Assembly: GCA_035353175.1 (NCBI GenBank)
Contig: DAOPZC010000011.1
Coordinates: 28,550-92,549, forward strand
DNA from: DAOPZC01 sp035353175
Lineage (GTDB): Bacteria > Verrucomicrobiota > Kiritimatiellia > RFP12 > UBA1067
Reading direction: 5' to 3'
Length of the DNA stretch: 64,000 nucleotides
Shown here piece by piece: positions 17,819 to 27,041 of the stretch (positions within the stretch are counted from its first letter, which is position 1; every line of letters begins with the position of its first letter). The translations under genes and the position numbers were made by a program. The notes under the pieces were generated by a model. That model saw nothing but the letters and a program-made list of their open reading frames with translations, did not search any database and had not been told where the DNA came from.

Positions 17819-20800
17819 CTACTGTAAAGAGAACAACGTTCCCGCGCAATCATGCAGGACCCGCAACGTGCCGCTGCCCGAAAAGTGCGTGTTGTCGATG
17901 TAGCTGGCCCCGCTGCCCGTTGCGCCGTAGGTTCCCGCGCGCTGCATCTTGTCGCCGTAGAACAACCAGCCGACCTTCTCTTCCGCCCCGCTGGCGAGAT
18001 TGATCTTCGCCGTGCTCGCGCCTGCCGCAGGCATCGTCACCGTGGCCGAGTCGGCGATCGCGACCGCGTTGGACAGCAGCAACGTCCCCGTTCCGCCCAC
18101 GGCGATGCGGGTGCTGTTCGGGCCGAACGCGCCTTTGTTCGCCACCGTCAGCGTGCCGTTGCTCACGGCGAACCCGCCCGACGTCGTGATGAACGCGTTG
18201 GTCAGCGTCAAATTGCCGCTTCCGAGTTTGACGATGCTCACCGCGCCGGTGATGGTGCCGTTGAACAGCGTGTCGGATGACTGGCTGACCGTAAACGTCG
18301 CGGGTGCCACGCTGTAAAGGATGCGCGGATCCGAGTTGTCGCGACCGCTCCGCCACGCGCCGACGAGCTGATCGTTGCCATTGAGGTTCAGCACCGAATA
18401 GCCGTGGCTGCCGTCGCCCTGAATCAGCGTCAGCGCCGGCGACCAGGCGTTGGGCACGTCGGTGCGGTTAAAGTAACCGCAGGCCGTGAAGGTGGTGAAC
18501 GTGTTTCCGGCGACCCCGAAAATGATTCCGCCGTCGTACGAATGGCAGGTGAGATTGCCCGTCGTGATCGGCTTTTCGGTGAATCGGATGCCGCGGTTGC
18601 CACTCACCGTGCAGACCAGCGAACTCCCGTCGACGCCGCCTTTGACCTCCAGCCAGGCGCCGGAGCCGCTGCTCAAACGCGCGCCGTTCGAGGTGATCCG
18701 GCCGCTCAAGATGTTGCTGCCCGTATTGCTGCGGATCGTACCGGCCCAGCTCAACGCCTCATCGCCCGTCATGCTGATCGGCTCGTCGATGGTCAGCCCG
18801 CCGCCGACGTCTCCGTCGATGCGGATATAGCCGCCGTTCTCGATGACCGTCTTGCCGGCCGTGCCGCCCAGCGCATTGGCGTGCTTGACGACGAGGCAGC
18901 TGTTCGTCTTGATCGTTGTGATCCCGCCATAAGAATTGTTTCCGGCGAGCATCAAACAACCGTTCCCGCTCAGGGTCAATCCCCGCGCCTGTCCCCCGTC
19001 GGAGATTGCCCCCGTCACATTCAGGGTCGTGCCGCCCGCGCCGCTGTTGGTGACGGACCAGAACTGTTCATCGCCGAAAACGAGACCGGAGGCGAACGTG
19101 TAGGTGCGCGACGTCGCGCTCGGCACGGCCGCCAACAACCCGCAGATACCGTTGGTGACAATCCCCGCGCCCGCGGCCACCGTGAAATCGGAGCCCGCGT
19201 TGAAAACCATCCGGTTGAAACCCGTGGCCGTATCGACCACGGCGGTAAGCCCGCCGTCGGCGAACGATACCGTGCGGTAGCCATCTGAGCCGGGCACCGC
19301 GTCGCCGACCCAGTTGGCCGCCGTGCTCATGTTCTGGTCCAGACCCCCGCCGTCCCAGCGGAAGGACACCGCACCGGTCGGCCCGGCCGCGACGCTGAGC
19401 TTGCCGTCGCCGCTGAAATAAGCGTCGTTCACGTGGTCGGCTCCGCTCGTGGAGGAACCCCACGTGCCGCTGGGCTGGGCGTCGCCGTCCAGAAAGAGTC
19501 GGCCGACCGTCTCGGTCACCCCCGACGCGAGCTTGACCTTCGCGCCCGCCGCCACGACCAAGAACACGTCGTCGGGCAGGGCCGCGCTGTTGCGCAGCTC
19601 AAGCGTGCCGCCGTTGATCCGGATGCGCGAGGACGCCCCGAAACCGCCGTTCTCAGCCACGGCCAGGGTGCCTGCGTTCACGGTGATGTCGCCCGTCGTC
19701 GTCGACGTCACATTCGAGAAGGTGAGCGTGCCGCCGCCATTCTTGACGAGGCGGACGGCGCCGGCCAGCGCGCCCGCATAGACGGAGTTGCCAGACTGGT
19801 TGACCGTCAGCGTGGCGGGCACGGCGCTGGTCACCGCCCGGTAACCGGGATTGGCGAAGTTGTCCGTCTTGAGCAACGCCGTCGTCTGGTCGAACCCGTT
19901 CATGTTGAGCAGCGCGTCCTTATCCCAGCTGCCGCCGACCGTCAGCATGGCGGTCGGGCAGAGCGCGTCGGCCACGTCGGTGCGGACTTTGTTCTGGCTG
20001 ACGATCAGGAGGTTCCCATAGGTGTTGCCCGGCACCGCGAGAACGACCGTGCCCGAATACTCCGACTGGATGGTCTGCGTTCCCAGCTGGAGCGGCTTGT
20101 CTTTGACGATGATCGTGGAGCCCGACTGGGGATTGAAGCCCAGATTGCCTCCCCCAGAAACAAGCTGCACGCCGCCCGCAAGGACCAACGTCTTGGCCCC
20201 AGATTCCGTGCGGATGCGGAGATTGCCCTCTTTCGTGATCAGACTGCGGACCGTATTTGAGCCCGTATCGCTGATCAGGCTGGAATTGTACTGCACGGGC
20301 ACCGGCTTGTCGTTCTTGAAGAAGAGCGGCTCGTTGATTTCGATGGAACCGCTCAGCTTGAGCGTGGCGTCCGTGTTGCTGAAAACCCGCGTGCCGGAGT
20401 TCGTGCTCCCCAAAGCCGACGAGTGGGTGATCAACAGCGTGCCGTTGCTGACGGTCGTAAAGCCCTCGTAGGCGTTGTTTCCGGAGAGCGTCAGAGTGTT
20501 GGTGACGCAGGTGTTCAGGCCGCCGGGGCCGCTCAGGACACCGCTGACCGTGACCGCGGCGTTGCTGCCGAAGATCGTGCGGGTGCCGCTCAGCGTCAGC
20601 GGCAGACCGATCGTCTTTGCGCCGGTGGACAGGTTGGAGATGTTGCCGGCAAGCGTGATTGCGTTCCCGCCGAGCGTGTACGCGCCCGCGCTGTTGAGGA
20701 AGGTGATGCCGGAAAACGCGGTGCCCGCGGTGAAATCGTTGGTGGCGGCCAGCCGCGACGTCGCGCCGAAAAAGAGCGCGTCGCCCGCGCTGGGCGCCGT

Positions 20801-20944
20801 AGCGTCGCCGTCCCAGTTTGCCGGCGTTCCCCAATGCGCGTTACTTCCGCCGCCGTCCCACGTGCGGTCAGCCGCGTGGACCGCAGAAACGAAACACATC
20901 ACAACAAACCAACTGGAGACAGCATGGACGACTCTCGCTTGCAT
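17819..20944 (-). CDS. Autotransporter-associated beta-strand repeat protein, two tandem units
   Basis: A 1041-residue exported protein with a signal peptide ending near VSAVHAADRTW. The body is Gly/Thr/Ser/Asn-rich beta-strand repeat (LTLSGNNAYEGFTTVSNGTL, GTLTFSN), typical of autotransporter-associated repeats that fold as a beta-helix. Two homologous halves are clear: residues about 25-525 and 526-1041 each run from an RTWDGGG/FRWDGGG opening, through TDVADAL/TDVPNAW and VNQSGNSVYAG/VSQSSDTLFNG blocks, to a GTWG/GTYG...FSG-GxL closing. No autotransporter barrel follows; the protein ends CAGTLFSLQ. The start at 20944 is preferred over 20950 because GAGG is then 9 bases upstream. It is co-oriented with the mini-protein and cupin genes. 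A surface or extracellular role is inferred. Confidence 0.88.
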   Translation of the reverse strand: MQARVVHAVSSWFVVMCFVSAVHAADRTWDGGGSNAHWGTPANWDGDATAPSAGDALFFGATSRLAATNDFTAGTAFSGITFLNSAGAYTLGGNAITLAGNISNLSTGAKTIGLPLTLSGTRTIFGSNAAVTVSGVLSGPGGLNTCVTNTLTLSGNNAYEGFTTVSNGTLLITHSSALGSTNSGTRVFSNTDATLKLSGSIEINEPLFFKNDKPVPVQYNSSLISDTGSNTVRSLITKEGNLRIRTESGAKTLVLAGGVQLVSGGGNLGFNPQSGSTIIVKDKPLQLGTQTIQSEYSGTVVLAVPGNTYGNLLIVSQNKVRTDVADALCPTAMLTVGGSWDKDALLNMNGFDQTTALLKTDNFANPGYRAVTSAVPATLTVNQSGNSVYAGALAGAVRLVKNGGGTLTFSNVTSTTTGDITVNAGTLAVAENGGFGASSRIRINGGTLELRNSAALPDDVFLVVAAGAKVKLASGVTETVGRLFLDGDAQPSGTWGSSTSGADHVNDAYFSGDGKLSVAAGPTGAVSFRWDGGGLDQNMSTAANWVGDAVPGSDGYRTVSFADGGLTAVVDTATGFNRMVFNAGSDFTVAAGAGIVTNGICGLLAAVPSATSRTYTFASGLVFGDEQFWSVTNSGAGGTTLNVTGAISDGGQARGLTLSGNGCLMLAGNNSYGGITTIKTNSCLVVKHANALGGTAGKTVIENGGYIRIDGDVGGGLTIDEPISMTGDEALSWAGTIRSNTGSNILSGRITSNGARLSSGSGAWLEVKGGVDGSSLVCTVSGNRGIRFTEKPITTGNLTCHSYDGGIIFGVAGNTFTTFTACGYFNRTDVPNAWSPALTLIQGDGSHGYSVLNLNGNDQLVGAWRSGRDNSDPRILYSVAPATFTVSQSSDTLFNGTITGAVSIVKLGSGNLTLTNAFITTSGGFAVSNGTLTVANKGAFGPNSTRIAVGGTGTLLLSNAVAIADSATVTMPAAGASTAKINLASGAEEKVGWLFYGDKMQRAGTYGATGSGASYIDNTHFSGSGTLRVLHDCAGTLFSLQ

Positions 20945-21146
20945 ACACATTTTCCTCGCTCGGATCTGCCTGCGGGCTCGACCCCGTTCACAACACACAC
21001 CACCAAAAACGAAATCCGCTTTAGTTCTTGGCGTCAATTATGCAGGGAACGGCAGTTGAGCGTCAACCGCCAATCACCTTTCTTTTCCTTCGGATGTGGA
21101 TTCAACAACGTTGAGTCACATCCCGCTCCGCTGGCGGCCTCGCGGC

Positions 21147-22100
21147 TCAGGTAAAGAAGAACCGGATCAGGTGGAAGTAGATCGGCGCGGAGAAGCAGAT
21201 CGAATCGATCCGGTCCATCACGCCGCCGTGGCCGGGGATCAGGTGGCCGAAGTCCTTCACGCCGCGGTCGCGCTTGACCGCCGACATCGCCAGCCCGCCC
21301 GCGAAGCCGAACAGCGTCACCGTCAGCGCGATGCAGGCGGTCTGCCACGGGTTGAACGGGGTGGCCCACCAGAGGCCTGTTCCGAGCAGCGTCGCCGTCA
21401 GGACGCCGCCGACGAAGCCCTCCCACGTCTTGTTGGGGCTCACCGTCGGCGCGATCTTGCGCTTGCCGAAGAGCTTGCCGAACACATACTGGAACACGTC
21501 GCTGAGCTGCGTGACCGTCATCAGGAAGAACAGGAGGTTGGCCCCCTCGCCCTCGAAGCCCGGGATCGACAGGGTCAGCAGCGCCGGGGCATGGCTGACG
21601 CAGAAGACGCACACCATGAGCCCCCACTGGATCTCGGACGCGCGCTCCAGAAACTGCTCGCAGTCACCGGACAGGGCGCTGCGGATCGGGACAAACAGAA
21701 AGGCGTAGACGGGGATCATGATGCTGAACAGGCCGTACCACTCGATGTAGATGAGGTAGTACTGGAGCGGAATGATGATGAAGAACGACCAGAAGAGCGT
21801 GTAGTGGTCGCCGCGGTGGGTCGGCGCGAGCGTGACGAACTCGCGGAACGCCCAGAACGAGATGAAGCCGAAGAGCAGGATCGAGCCGAGCTTGCCCATC
21901 GCCAGCGCCAGCGCGAAGATCGCCACCATCCCCCACCACGCGCGGATCCGCGCGTTCATGTTCTCCACCGTCTTGCGCGACGCGTCGGACATCGGGCGGC
22001 GGGCCATCACGGCGCCGACGACCGACGCCAGCACCAGCAGCGCCACGACCCCGCCCAGGAGCCACAGCGTCGTCGCAGAGAGTCTGACCACATTGTTCAT
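21147..22100 (-). CDS. cdsA: Phosphatidate cytidylyltransferase
   Basis: It makes CDP-diacylglycerol from phosphatidic acid and CTP at the inner membrane, the entry to phospholipid synthesis. The 317-residue product has about eight hydrophobic helices. It ends with the exact family signature SAVKRDRGVKDFGHLIPGHG followed by GVMDRID, including the metal-binding aspartates. The start codon overlaps the stop of the upstream acyltransferase gene (ATGA at 22097-22100). It completes a three-gene lipid module with the PlsC-like acyltransferase and the CDP-alcohol phosphatidyltransferase. Confidence 0.95.
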   Translation of the reverse strand: MNNVVRLSATTLWLLGGVVALLVLASVVGAVMARRPMSDASRKTVENMNARIRAWWGMVAIFALALAMGKLGSILLFGFISFWAFREFVTLAPTHRGDHYTLFWSFFIIIPLQYYLIYIEWYGLFSIMIPVYAFLFVPIRSALSGDCEQFLERASEIQWGLMVCVFCVSHAPALLTLSIPGFEGEGANLLFFLMTVTQLSDVFQYVFGKLFGKRKIAPTVSPNKTWEGFVGGVLTATLLGTGLWWATPFNPWQTACIALTVTLFGFAGGLAMSAVKRDRGVKDFGHLIPGHGGVMDRIDSICFSAPIYFHLIRFFFT

Positions 22101-22699
22101 GCGTGCCTCAATTCGTTCACCGCATTGCGCGCCCGTTCGAGAAACGCGCGCTTCGGCTCGTTCTCGGCGAGCCGGATCGGCGCGCCGAAGGTGATGCAGG
22201 AGAGCAGCGGCACGGGCAGGATCTCCCCGCGCGGCAGTATCCGGTTCATGTTGTCGATGTACACCGGCACGCACTCGATGTCCGGCCGCTTGCGGCACAG
22301 GTGGTACAGCCCGCTCTTGAACTCGCCCGCGTCGCCGCCGTTTTTCCGTCCCCCTTCCGGGAAGAGGATGAGCGAGGCGTGCGCGTCGAGGGCCTCCAGA
22401 ATCGGGACCAGCGGATTGTTCCGCACCGACACGTTGTGCCGGTCGATCAGTACGCAGTGGAACACGCTGCGGGCCAGATACCGCCGCACGGGGGTCGCCA
22501 TCCAGTAATCGGCGGCCGCCACCGGCCGGGTGTCCTTACGGGCTTTGGGCGGCAGCGCCGCCCACATGACCACGCCGTCGAAATGGCTGGTGTGGTTGGC
22601 GAAATAGATCCGCTGGCGCGGGACGGGCTCGCAGCCGAGCCAGCGGATGTTGGCGCCGGTGATGAACCGCGTCAGCCAGGTGATCAGGAGCGCCGTCAT
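22097..22699 (-). CDS. 1-acyl-glycerol-3-phosphate acyltransferase-like protein
   Basis: A 200-residue PlsC-family acyltransferase, predicted to acylate lysophosphatidic acid or a similar lipid at the membrane. Motif I is the H-x4-D box in FANHTSHFDGVV. Motif III is LFPEGGRKNGG, corresponding to the usual FPEGTRS. A later VPVYIDNMNRILPRGE segment matches motif IV. An N-terminal hydrophobic segment may anchor it. It overlaps both neighbours by ATGA and sits between the CDP-alcohol phosphatidyltransferase and cdsA, which fits a role in phospholipid assembly. Confidence 0.9.
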   Translation of the reverse strand: MTALLITWLTRFITGANIRWLGCEPVPRQRIYFANHTSHFDGVVMWAALPPKARKDTRPVAAADYWMATPVRRYLARSVFHCVLIDRHNVSVRNNPLVPILEALDAHASLILFPEGGRKNGGDAGEFKSGLYHLCRKRPDIECVPVYIDNMNRILPRGEILPVPLLSCITFGAPIRLAENEPKRAFLERARNAVNELRHA

Positions 22700-23367
22700 T
22701 TTGCCCTCATTTCCGTCGCGATCAGGCGCAGGCGCCGCGCCACCGTCGCCGCGCTGCCGAGCACGACCACCAGCAGCGCGGCGGGCATCGCCCAGCACGT
22801 GCCTGTCAGCGCCCCTTCGGCGAGGGCCAGCACGCTGCCGAGGCACACCACTTCCATGCGGTGCTGTTTGGCCATGGGACCGCAGAAGGGCTGCGTCGCG
22901 CCGACCGCGCCGCCCAGGGCGCGCACATAGGCGGTCAGCACCGCCAGCAGCGCCGCCGCCCACCCCAGCGTGGGGCCATAGGGTCCGGCCGCGTATCCTG
23001 CCCCCACCAGCACCAAGACATCCGACAGCCGGTCGGGAAACTCGTTGAAGAGCGGCCCGGTTTTCGTCCCCAAGCCCCCCTCGACGGCCACCAGGCCGTC
23101 GATGAGGTTGCACAGGAGCCGGAGCTGGATTCCGGCGACTGCCGCGAGACACAGCCCCGCGCGGCCCATCCAGGGGAGGACCTGCGACGTCGCGGCCAAG
23201 GAAACGCCGGCGAGGGCGGCCAGCACCACGCTCGCCACCGAGATCGCATTGGGGCGCACCCCCCACGCCGTGAACCGGCGCGCCAAAGCCGCCGCCCACC
23301 AGGCGTCCCGCGCCTTGACCGGCCGCCGGTCCAACGCTTGCGTGGCCCCCTCTGCTTGATGACTCAT
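22696..23367 (-). CDS. CDP-alcohol phosphatidyltransferase family protein with altered catalytic motif
   Basis: A 223-residue polytopic membrane protein. The family normally shows D-x2-D-G-x2-A-R-x8-G-x3-D-x3-D. Here the aligned stretch at 87-112 reads N87, D90-G91, A94-V95, G104, N108 and D112. Two of the four metal/catalytic aspartates are asparagine and the arginine is valine. The rest of the fold is conserved, including the following helices. It may be a divergent family with another headgroup or a different metal geometry. An AGGAGG site precedes the start, and its stop overlaps the acyltransferase start. The histidine-kinase gene ends 31 bases upstream. Headgroup and activity are unknown. 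Confidence 0.85.
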   Translation of the reverse strand: MSHQAEGATQALDRRPVKARDAWWAAALARRFTAWGVRPNAISVASVVLAALAGVSLAATSQVLPWMGRAGLCLAAVAGIQLRLLCNLIDGLVAVEGGLGTKTGPLFNEFPDRLSDVLVLVGAGYAAGPYGPTLGWAAALLAVLTAYVRALGGAVGATQPFCGPMAKQHRMEVVCLGSVLALAEGALTGTCWAMPAALLVVVLGSAATVARRLRLIATEMRAK

Positions 23368-23398
23368 GGTCCTCCTTCCGCCTCTGGATCGGTGCCCT

Positions 23399-25954
23399 TC
23401 AGCGCGCGCCCAGCAGCATCCGGATTTTTTCCGAGAGCTGGCGTCTGCTGAACGGCTTCGCTAGGAAGGGCCGGTCATCGTCGAGCACCCCGTGCCGCTC
23501 GATCACCGCAGCCGTATAGCCTGACGTGAACAGGACTTTCACGCCAGGGCAGAGCGCCTTGACCCGCGCCTCCAGATCACAACCGTTCATCCCGGGCATC
23601 ACCACGTCGGACATCAGTACGCGAAGTTCTCCGGCATGCTTTTGCGCCAGAGCCAACGCCTCTTCCGGCGTGCCGGCTGTCAGCACGTTGAAACCGTCCT
23701 TTCGCAGCATCGCCGCCGTCAGAGCCAGAAGCGACGCATCGTCCTCGGCCACCAGAATCGTTTCGCCGTTGCCCTTGAGTTCGGGAATCCCATCGACGCA
23801 CGGGTCCGAGTCTTTCTCCTCGCCTTCGAACCGCGGCAGATAGATCCGGAACGTGGTCCCTTTCCCAAGTTCGCTGTAAACGTTGATTCCTCCGCCGTTC
23901 TGCTTGACAATCCCATAGACCGTCGCCAAGCCCAGGCCCGTGCCCTTCCCTTTTGGCTTGGTGGTGAAAAACGGCTCGAAGATGCGCGCCTGCGTGTGCT
24001 TGTCCATGCCGCTGCCGTTGTCGCTGACCGCGAGCACCACATAGTCGCCGGGCTGGAACCCCATATGGTCCCGACAATAGCTCTCGTCCACCGTCACCTG
24101 ATCGGTTTCGATCGTGACACGTCCCACATCGGCGATCGCGTCGCGGGCGTTCACACAGAGGTTGGCCAAGAGCTGGTCGACCTGCGAGGGATCCATCTGG
24201 ACCGGCCAGAGCTCGCGCCGAGGGAGCCACGCCAACTCAATGTCTTCTCCGATCAGGCGCCGGATCATCTTCAGCATGTTCTCAACCGTCTCATTCAAGT
24301 TGAGCACCCGGGGTTCGATCCGCTGCTTTCTCGCAAAAGCCAGCAGCTGCTGCGTCAGGTTGGCGGCCCGCCGGCCCGCCTCGCGCACCTGCACCAGATC
24401 GACACTCTGCGGGTGGTCCGGCCCCAACTGCTCCAACGCGAGTTCTGTGTACCCCAGGATCACCCCCAGCATGTTGTTGAAGTCGTGGGCGACCCCGCCC
24501 GCAAGCCGGCCCACCGACTCCATTTTCTGCGCCTGCACCAGCTGTTCCTGCAACTTCTCGCGCTCTTCCTCCGCCTTCTTCCGCTGCGAGATGTCCTCGC
24601 AGATCGCCACGCTGCGAAGCGTCCGGCCCGACGCGTCGCGGATGAACGAGGCGCTCACCCGCACCCAGATGACGGAGCCGTCTTTGCGCACGTAGCGCTT
24701 CTCGTTGCTGTAGCCGGCGCTGTCGCCATCCACGGCGCGCTTGAACAGCTCCCAGTCCTGCGGCCGGTCCTCCGCATAGGTCAGATCCCTGAAGTTCATG
24801 CGATACAGCTCGTCGGCCGAATAGCCGGTGATCTCGCGGTATTTCTCGTTGAACCGGAGCATGCTGCCGTCGCACGGATCGACCTGGACGATGCCGACCG
24901 CGACGACCTGGAAGATGGCCCTGAACTGCGGCTCGCTGGCGCGCAGCGCCTCTTCGGCGCGCTTGCGCTCGGTGATGTCGACGCACGTCCCGATGATGCG
25001 CTGGACGTGGCCAGACGCATCGCAGGACACGGCCTTGCCCCGCGCCAGCACCCAGCGCCAGCTCCCGTCCTGGGCCTTGATGCGGTACTCTGCGGCAAAC
25101 ATGCGGCTGCGGTCTTCGAGGCAGGCCTGCCGGGACTCCGTCAGCCGGCCGAGGTCGTCCGGGTGGACCAGCGGCAGCCACGCGTCCGCCGTGCAGGGGA
25201 ACGCGTCGGCCGCGTAGCCCAGCATCCGCCAGAACACGGGGTTGTAGTAAACCTCGCCGGTGAGGACGTTCAAGTCCCAGAGGCCTTCATTGGTCGCCTC
25301 CATGGCTTCGCGGAACCGTTCGGCGTGCTGCCGGGAAGAGGCCTCGAAGCGGTCCTTGATCCGTCCTGCATGAAAGACCAGAACGCAGAGCACACCCAGA
25401 AAGAGGATGGCCGCGCCGATCGAGGTCCGAACATGCGCGTCCATATGGTCCGCGTGCTCCTGAAGATGGGTCTGTGTGTCGCGGTCCACCGCCCGAGCTT
25501 GCTCATCCAACGCTTTGAACGCGAGCCGGAGCTCGACCGTCTGCGCCGCGCGGTCGCCGCCGCTCTTCCACCGGTCGAGCCGTTCCTGGAAGATCGCGGA
25601 TGCCCTGCGGAACTCATCCGCCGACGCGTCCCCTTGCAGATGCGTCAGCGACTGCTCGAAAGAGCGGATCGCCTGCGCCAACAGCGCCCGGCCGTCGGCC
25701 TGGCTGAAGGCCGTGTCAGACGCTCCGGCCAGACTGAGGTGTACGAACCCTTTGTAGAGATCCAACCGCGCCTGCCTGAAATCGTCCATGCTTTCCATCG
25801 CGCTCTGCAGCGCGCGTTTTTCATTCACGTGTGTCGTCACCACGGCCACGAACGTCAGGACGGAGAGCAGCAGGGCGCAGAGGATCCAGACCCAAGACTT
25901 ATGAAGAAACCGAACCTTTTGCCGAATCCGGACGGTGTCGTGTTCCCCTGTCAT
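23399..25954 (-). CDS. Hybrid sensor histidine kinase with PAS domains and receiver
   Basis: An 851-residue inner-membrane sensor. In order: TM1 at about 20-42, a helical extracytoplasmic domain, TM2 near 185-205, and PAS 1 (EATNEGLWDLNVLTGEVYYN) with a PAC segment. PAS 2 follows (GIVQVDPCDGSMLRFNEKYR), then HisKA with the phospho-acceptor histidine in RLAGGVAHDFNNML. The HATPase has N box NLCVNARDAI, G1 DNGSGM and G2 GKGTGLGLATVYG. A C-terminal receiver has its phospho-acceptor aspartate in MSDVVMPGMNG and the lysine in FLAKPF. The start overlaps the solute-binding protein stop (ATGA). The pair should work as one sensor, in the way BvgS-type kinases carry the binding domain in one chain. No DNA-binding partner is encoded next to it. 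Confidence 0.94.
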   Translation of the reverse strand: MTGEHDTVRIRQKVRFLHKSWVWILCALLLSVLTFVAVVTTHVNEKRALQSAMESMDDFRQARLDLYKGFVHLSLAGASDTAFSQADGRALLAQAIRSFEQSLTHLQGDASADEFRRASAIFQERLDRWKSGGDRAAQTVELRLAFKALDEQARAVDRDTQTHLQEHADHMDAHVRTSIGAAILFLGVLCVLVFHAGRIKDRFEASSRQHAERFREAMEATNEGLWDLNVLTGEVYYNPVFWRMLGYAADAFPCTADAWLPLVHPDDLGRLTESRQACLEDRSRMFAAEYRIKAQDGSWRWVLARGKAVSCDASGHVQRIIGTCVDITERKRAEEALRASEPQFRAIFQVVAVGIVQVDPCDGSMLRFNEKYREITGYSADELYRMNFRDLTYAEDRPQDWELFKRAVDGDSAGYSNEKRYVRKDGSVIWVRVSASFIRDASGRTLRSVAICEDISQRKKAEEEREKLQEQLVQAQKMESVGRLAGGVAHDFNNMLGVILGYTELALEQLGPDHPQSVDLVQVREAGRRAANLTQQLLAFARKQRIEPRVLNLNETVENMLKMIRRLIGEDIELAWLPRRELWPVQMDPSQVDQLLANLCVNARDAIADVGRVTIETDQVTVDESYCRDHMGFQPGDYVVLAVSDNGSGMDKHTQARIFEPFFTTKPKGKGTGLGLATVYGIVKQNGGGINVYSELGKGTTFRIYLPRFEGEEKDSDPCVDGIPELKGNGETILVAEDDASLLALTAAMLRKDGFNVLTAGTPEEALALAQKHAGELRVLMSDVVMPGMNGCDLEARVKALCPGVKVLFTSGYTAAVIERHGVLDDDRPFLAKPFSRRQLSEKIRMLLGAR

Positions 25955-26829
25955 TCGGACTCCTCTCTGCAGCCCGCAGGCGGCACCGGCACATCCGCCG
26001 CCGTCAAGCCGAAGCGGGCGATCAGCGACTGATGCTCCGGCGTCGAGAGAAAGCCCGACAGGGCGCGATCCCAGGCCGTCCTCAGCCGTCGGTCCCGCTT
26101 GCGGAAAGCGAAGGCCGCATACCCGATCTCTCGCTCCGCCAAGGGCTCGAAGGGCTGCGCCCACTCGATGTCCTTGAGTTCCCCCTGTTTCGCCATCCAC
26201 TTCACGGAGGGCAACGACAGGGGCAGCGCGTCCGCCACGCCCGCCACGACGGCCGCCTTGCCCGTCAGCGCATCGGGAACGCCCACCAGCCGACGGGCCT
26301 CAACCCCCGAGCGGATCAACCGCTGCTCCTCGATCGACCCCGACAGAACGGCAAGGCGGACGGCTCCGTTCGTAACGAGTTGCCGCTCCGCATGCAAATT
26401 CAAAGGATTGCCTTTCGCGACCAGCAGGCCGGAACAGACCTGAAGCGTCGGGAGAGAAAAGCAGACCCGGCGGGCGCGCTCGGGCGTCCTGAACAGGCCA
26501 GCGGCAATCACGTCGATGTGGCCGGCTTCAAGCTCGTCGATCAGCGCGCCGAATTCCATCCCGCGCCAGTCGACGCGGGCGATGCCGAGCCGCGCGGCCA
26601 TCCGGGCGGCGATTTCGGGCGACTCGCCCGTCACCTCGCCGACGGACGTCAGAAACGCATAAGGAGCCTCTACCGCGTATCCGACGCGAACACTCCCCTG
26701 CCGCTGCAACCGGGATAACGAGGCGTCCAGGTCCAAAACAAGCCAAACGCACGTGAAAACGGCGGCGCCGCAAAACGCCGCTCCAACGACCAGCGAAACC
26801 TTACGCGTGCTGTCTGCCCGATTGCCCAC
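25951..26829 (-). CDS. Membrane-anchored family-3 solute-binding protein
   Basis: A 292-residue protein with one uncleaved-looking N-terminal membrane segment (VSLVVGAAFCGAAVFTCVWL). A periplasmic SBP_bac_3 domain follows: VRVGYAVEAPYAFLT at the start, then FGALIDELEAGHIDVIAAGL, and a late TAWDRALSGFLSTPEHQSLI. Such domains bind amino acids or similar small ligands. No ABC permease or ATPase is nearby. The gene instead overlaps the histidine kinase, so this is likely a sensory partner, not a transport receptor. GTG at 26829 is chosen because AGGAG lies 7 bases before it; GTG at 26832 is also possible. The frame extends further 5' without a good start. Confidence 0.87.
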   Translation of the reverse strand: MGNRADSTRKVSLVVGAAFCGAAVFTCVWLVLDLDASLSRLQRQGSVRVGYAVEAPYAFLTSVGEVTGESPEIAARMAARLGIARVDWRGMEFGALIDELEAGHIDVIAAGLFRTPERARRVCFSLPTLQVCSGLLVAKGNPLNLHAERQLVTNGAVRLAVLSGSIEEQRLIRSGVEARRLVGVPDALTGKAAVVAGVADALPLSLPSVKWMAKQGELKDIEWAQPFEPLAEREIGYAAFAFRKRDRRLRTAWDRALSGFLSTPEHQSLIARFGLTAADVPVPPAGCREESE

Positions 26830-26973
26830 CACGCCGCTCCTTTCGCCTGAATCGACAAGGCTCGTCGCCCAATCGGATCCACACAAGAAAAACAGGTGCA
26901 CCTCCGGCTCACTTTAGAATTGACTTTTACATACTCTTAGTCCCAAATCAAGCGCTTTTCTCAAAACGGCCTG

Positions 26974-27013
26974 AAAAAAAAGGGCCTGTGGCGTCCGATG
27001 ACGCACAGGCCCC
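26974..27013 (-). terminator. Rho-independent terminator of pgk
   Basis: On the minus strand, GGGCCTGTGCGTC pairs with GACGCCACAGGCCC with one bulge and is followed by eight T. It lies about 30 bases after the pgk stop. Confidence 0.88.
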
Positions 27014-27041
27014 CATCACTCATCCCACGGCAAGGCAGGGA

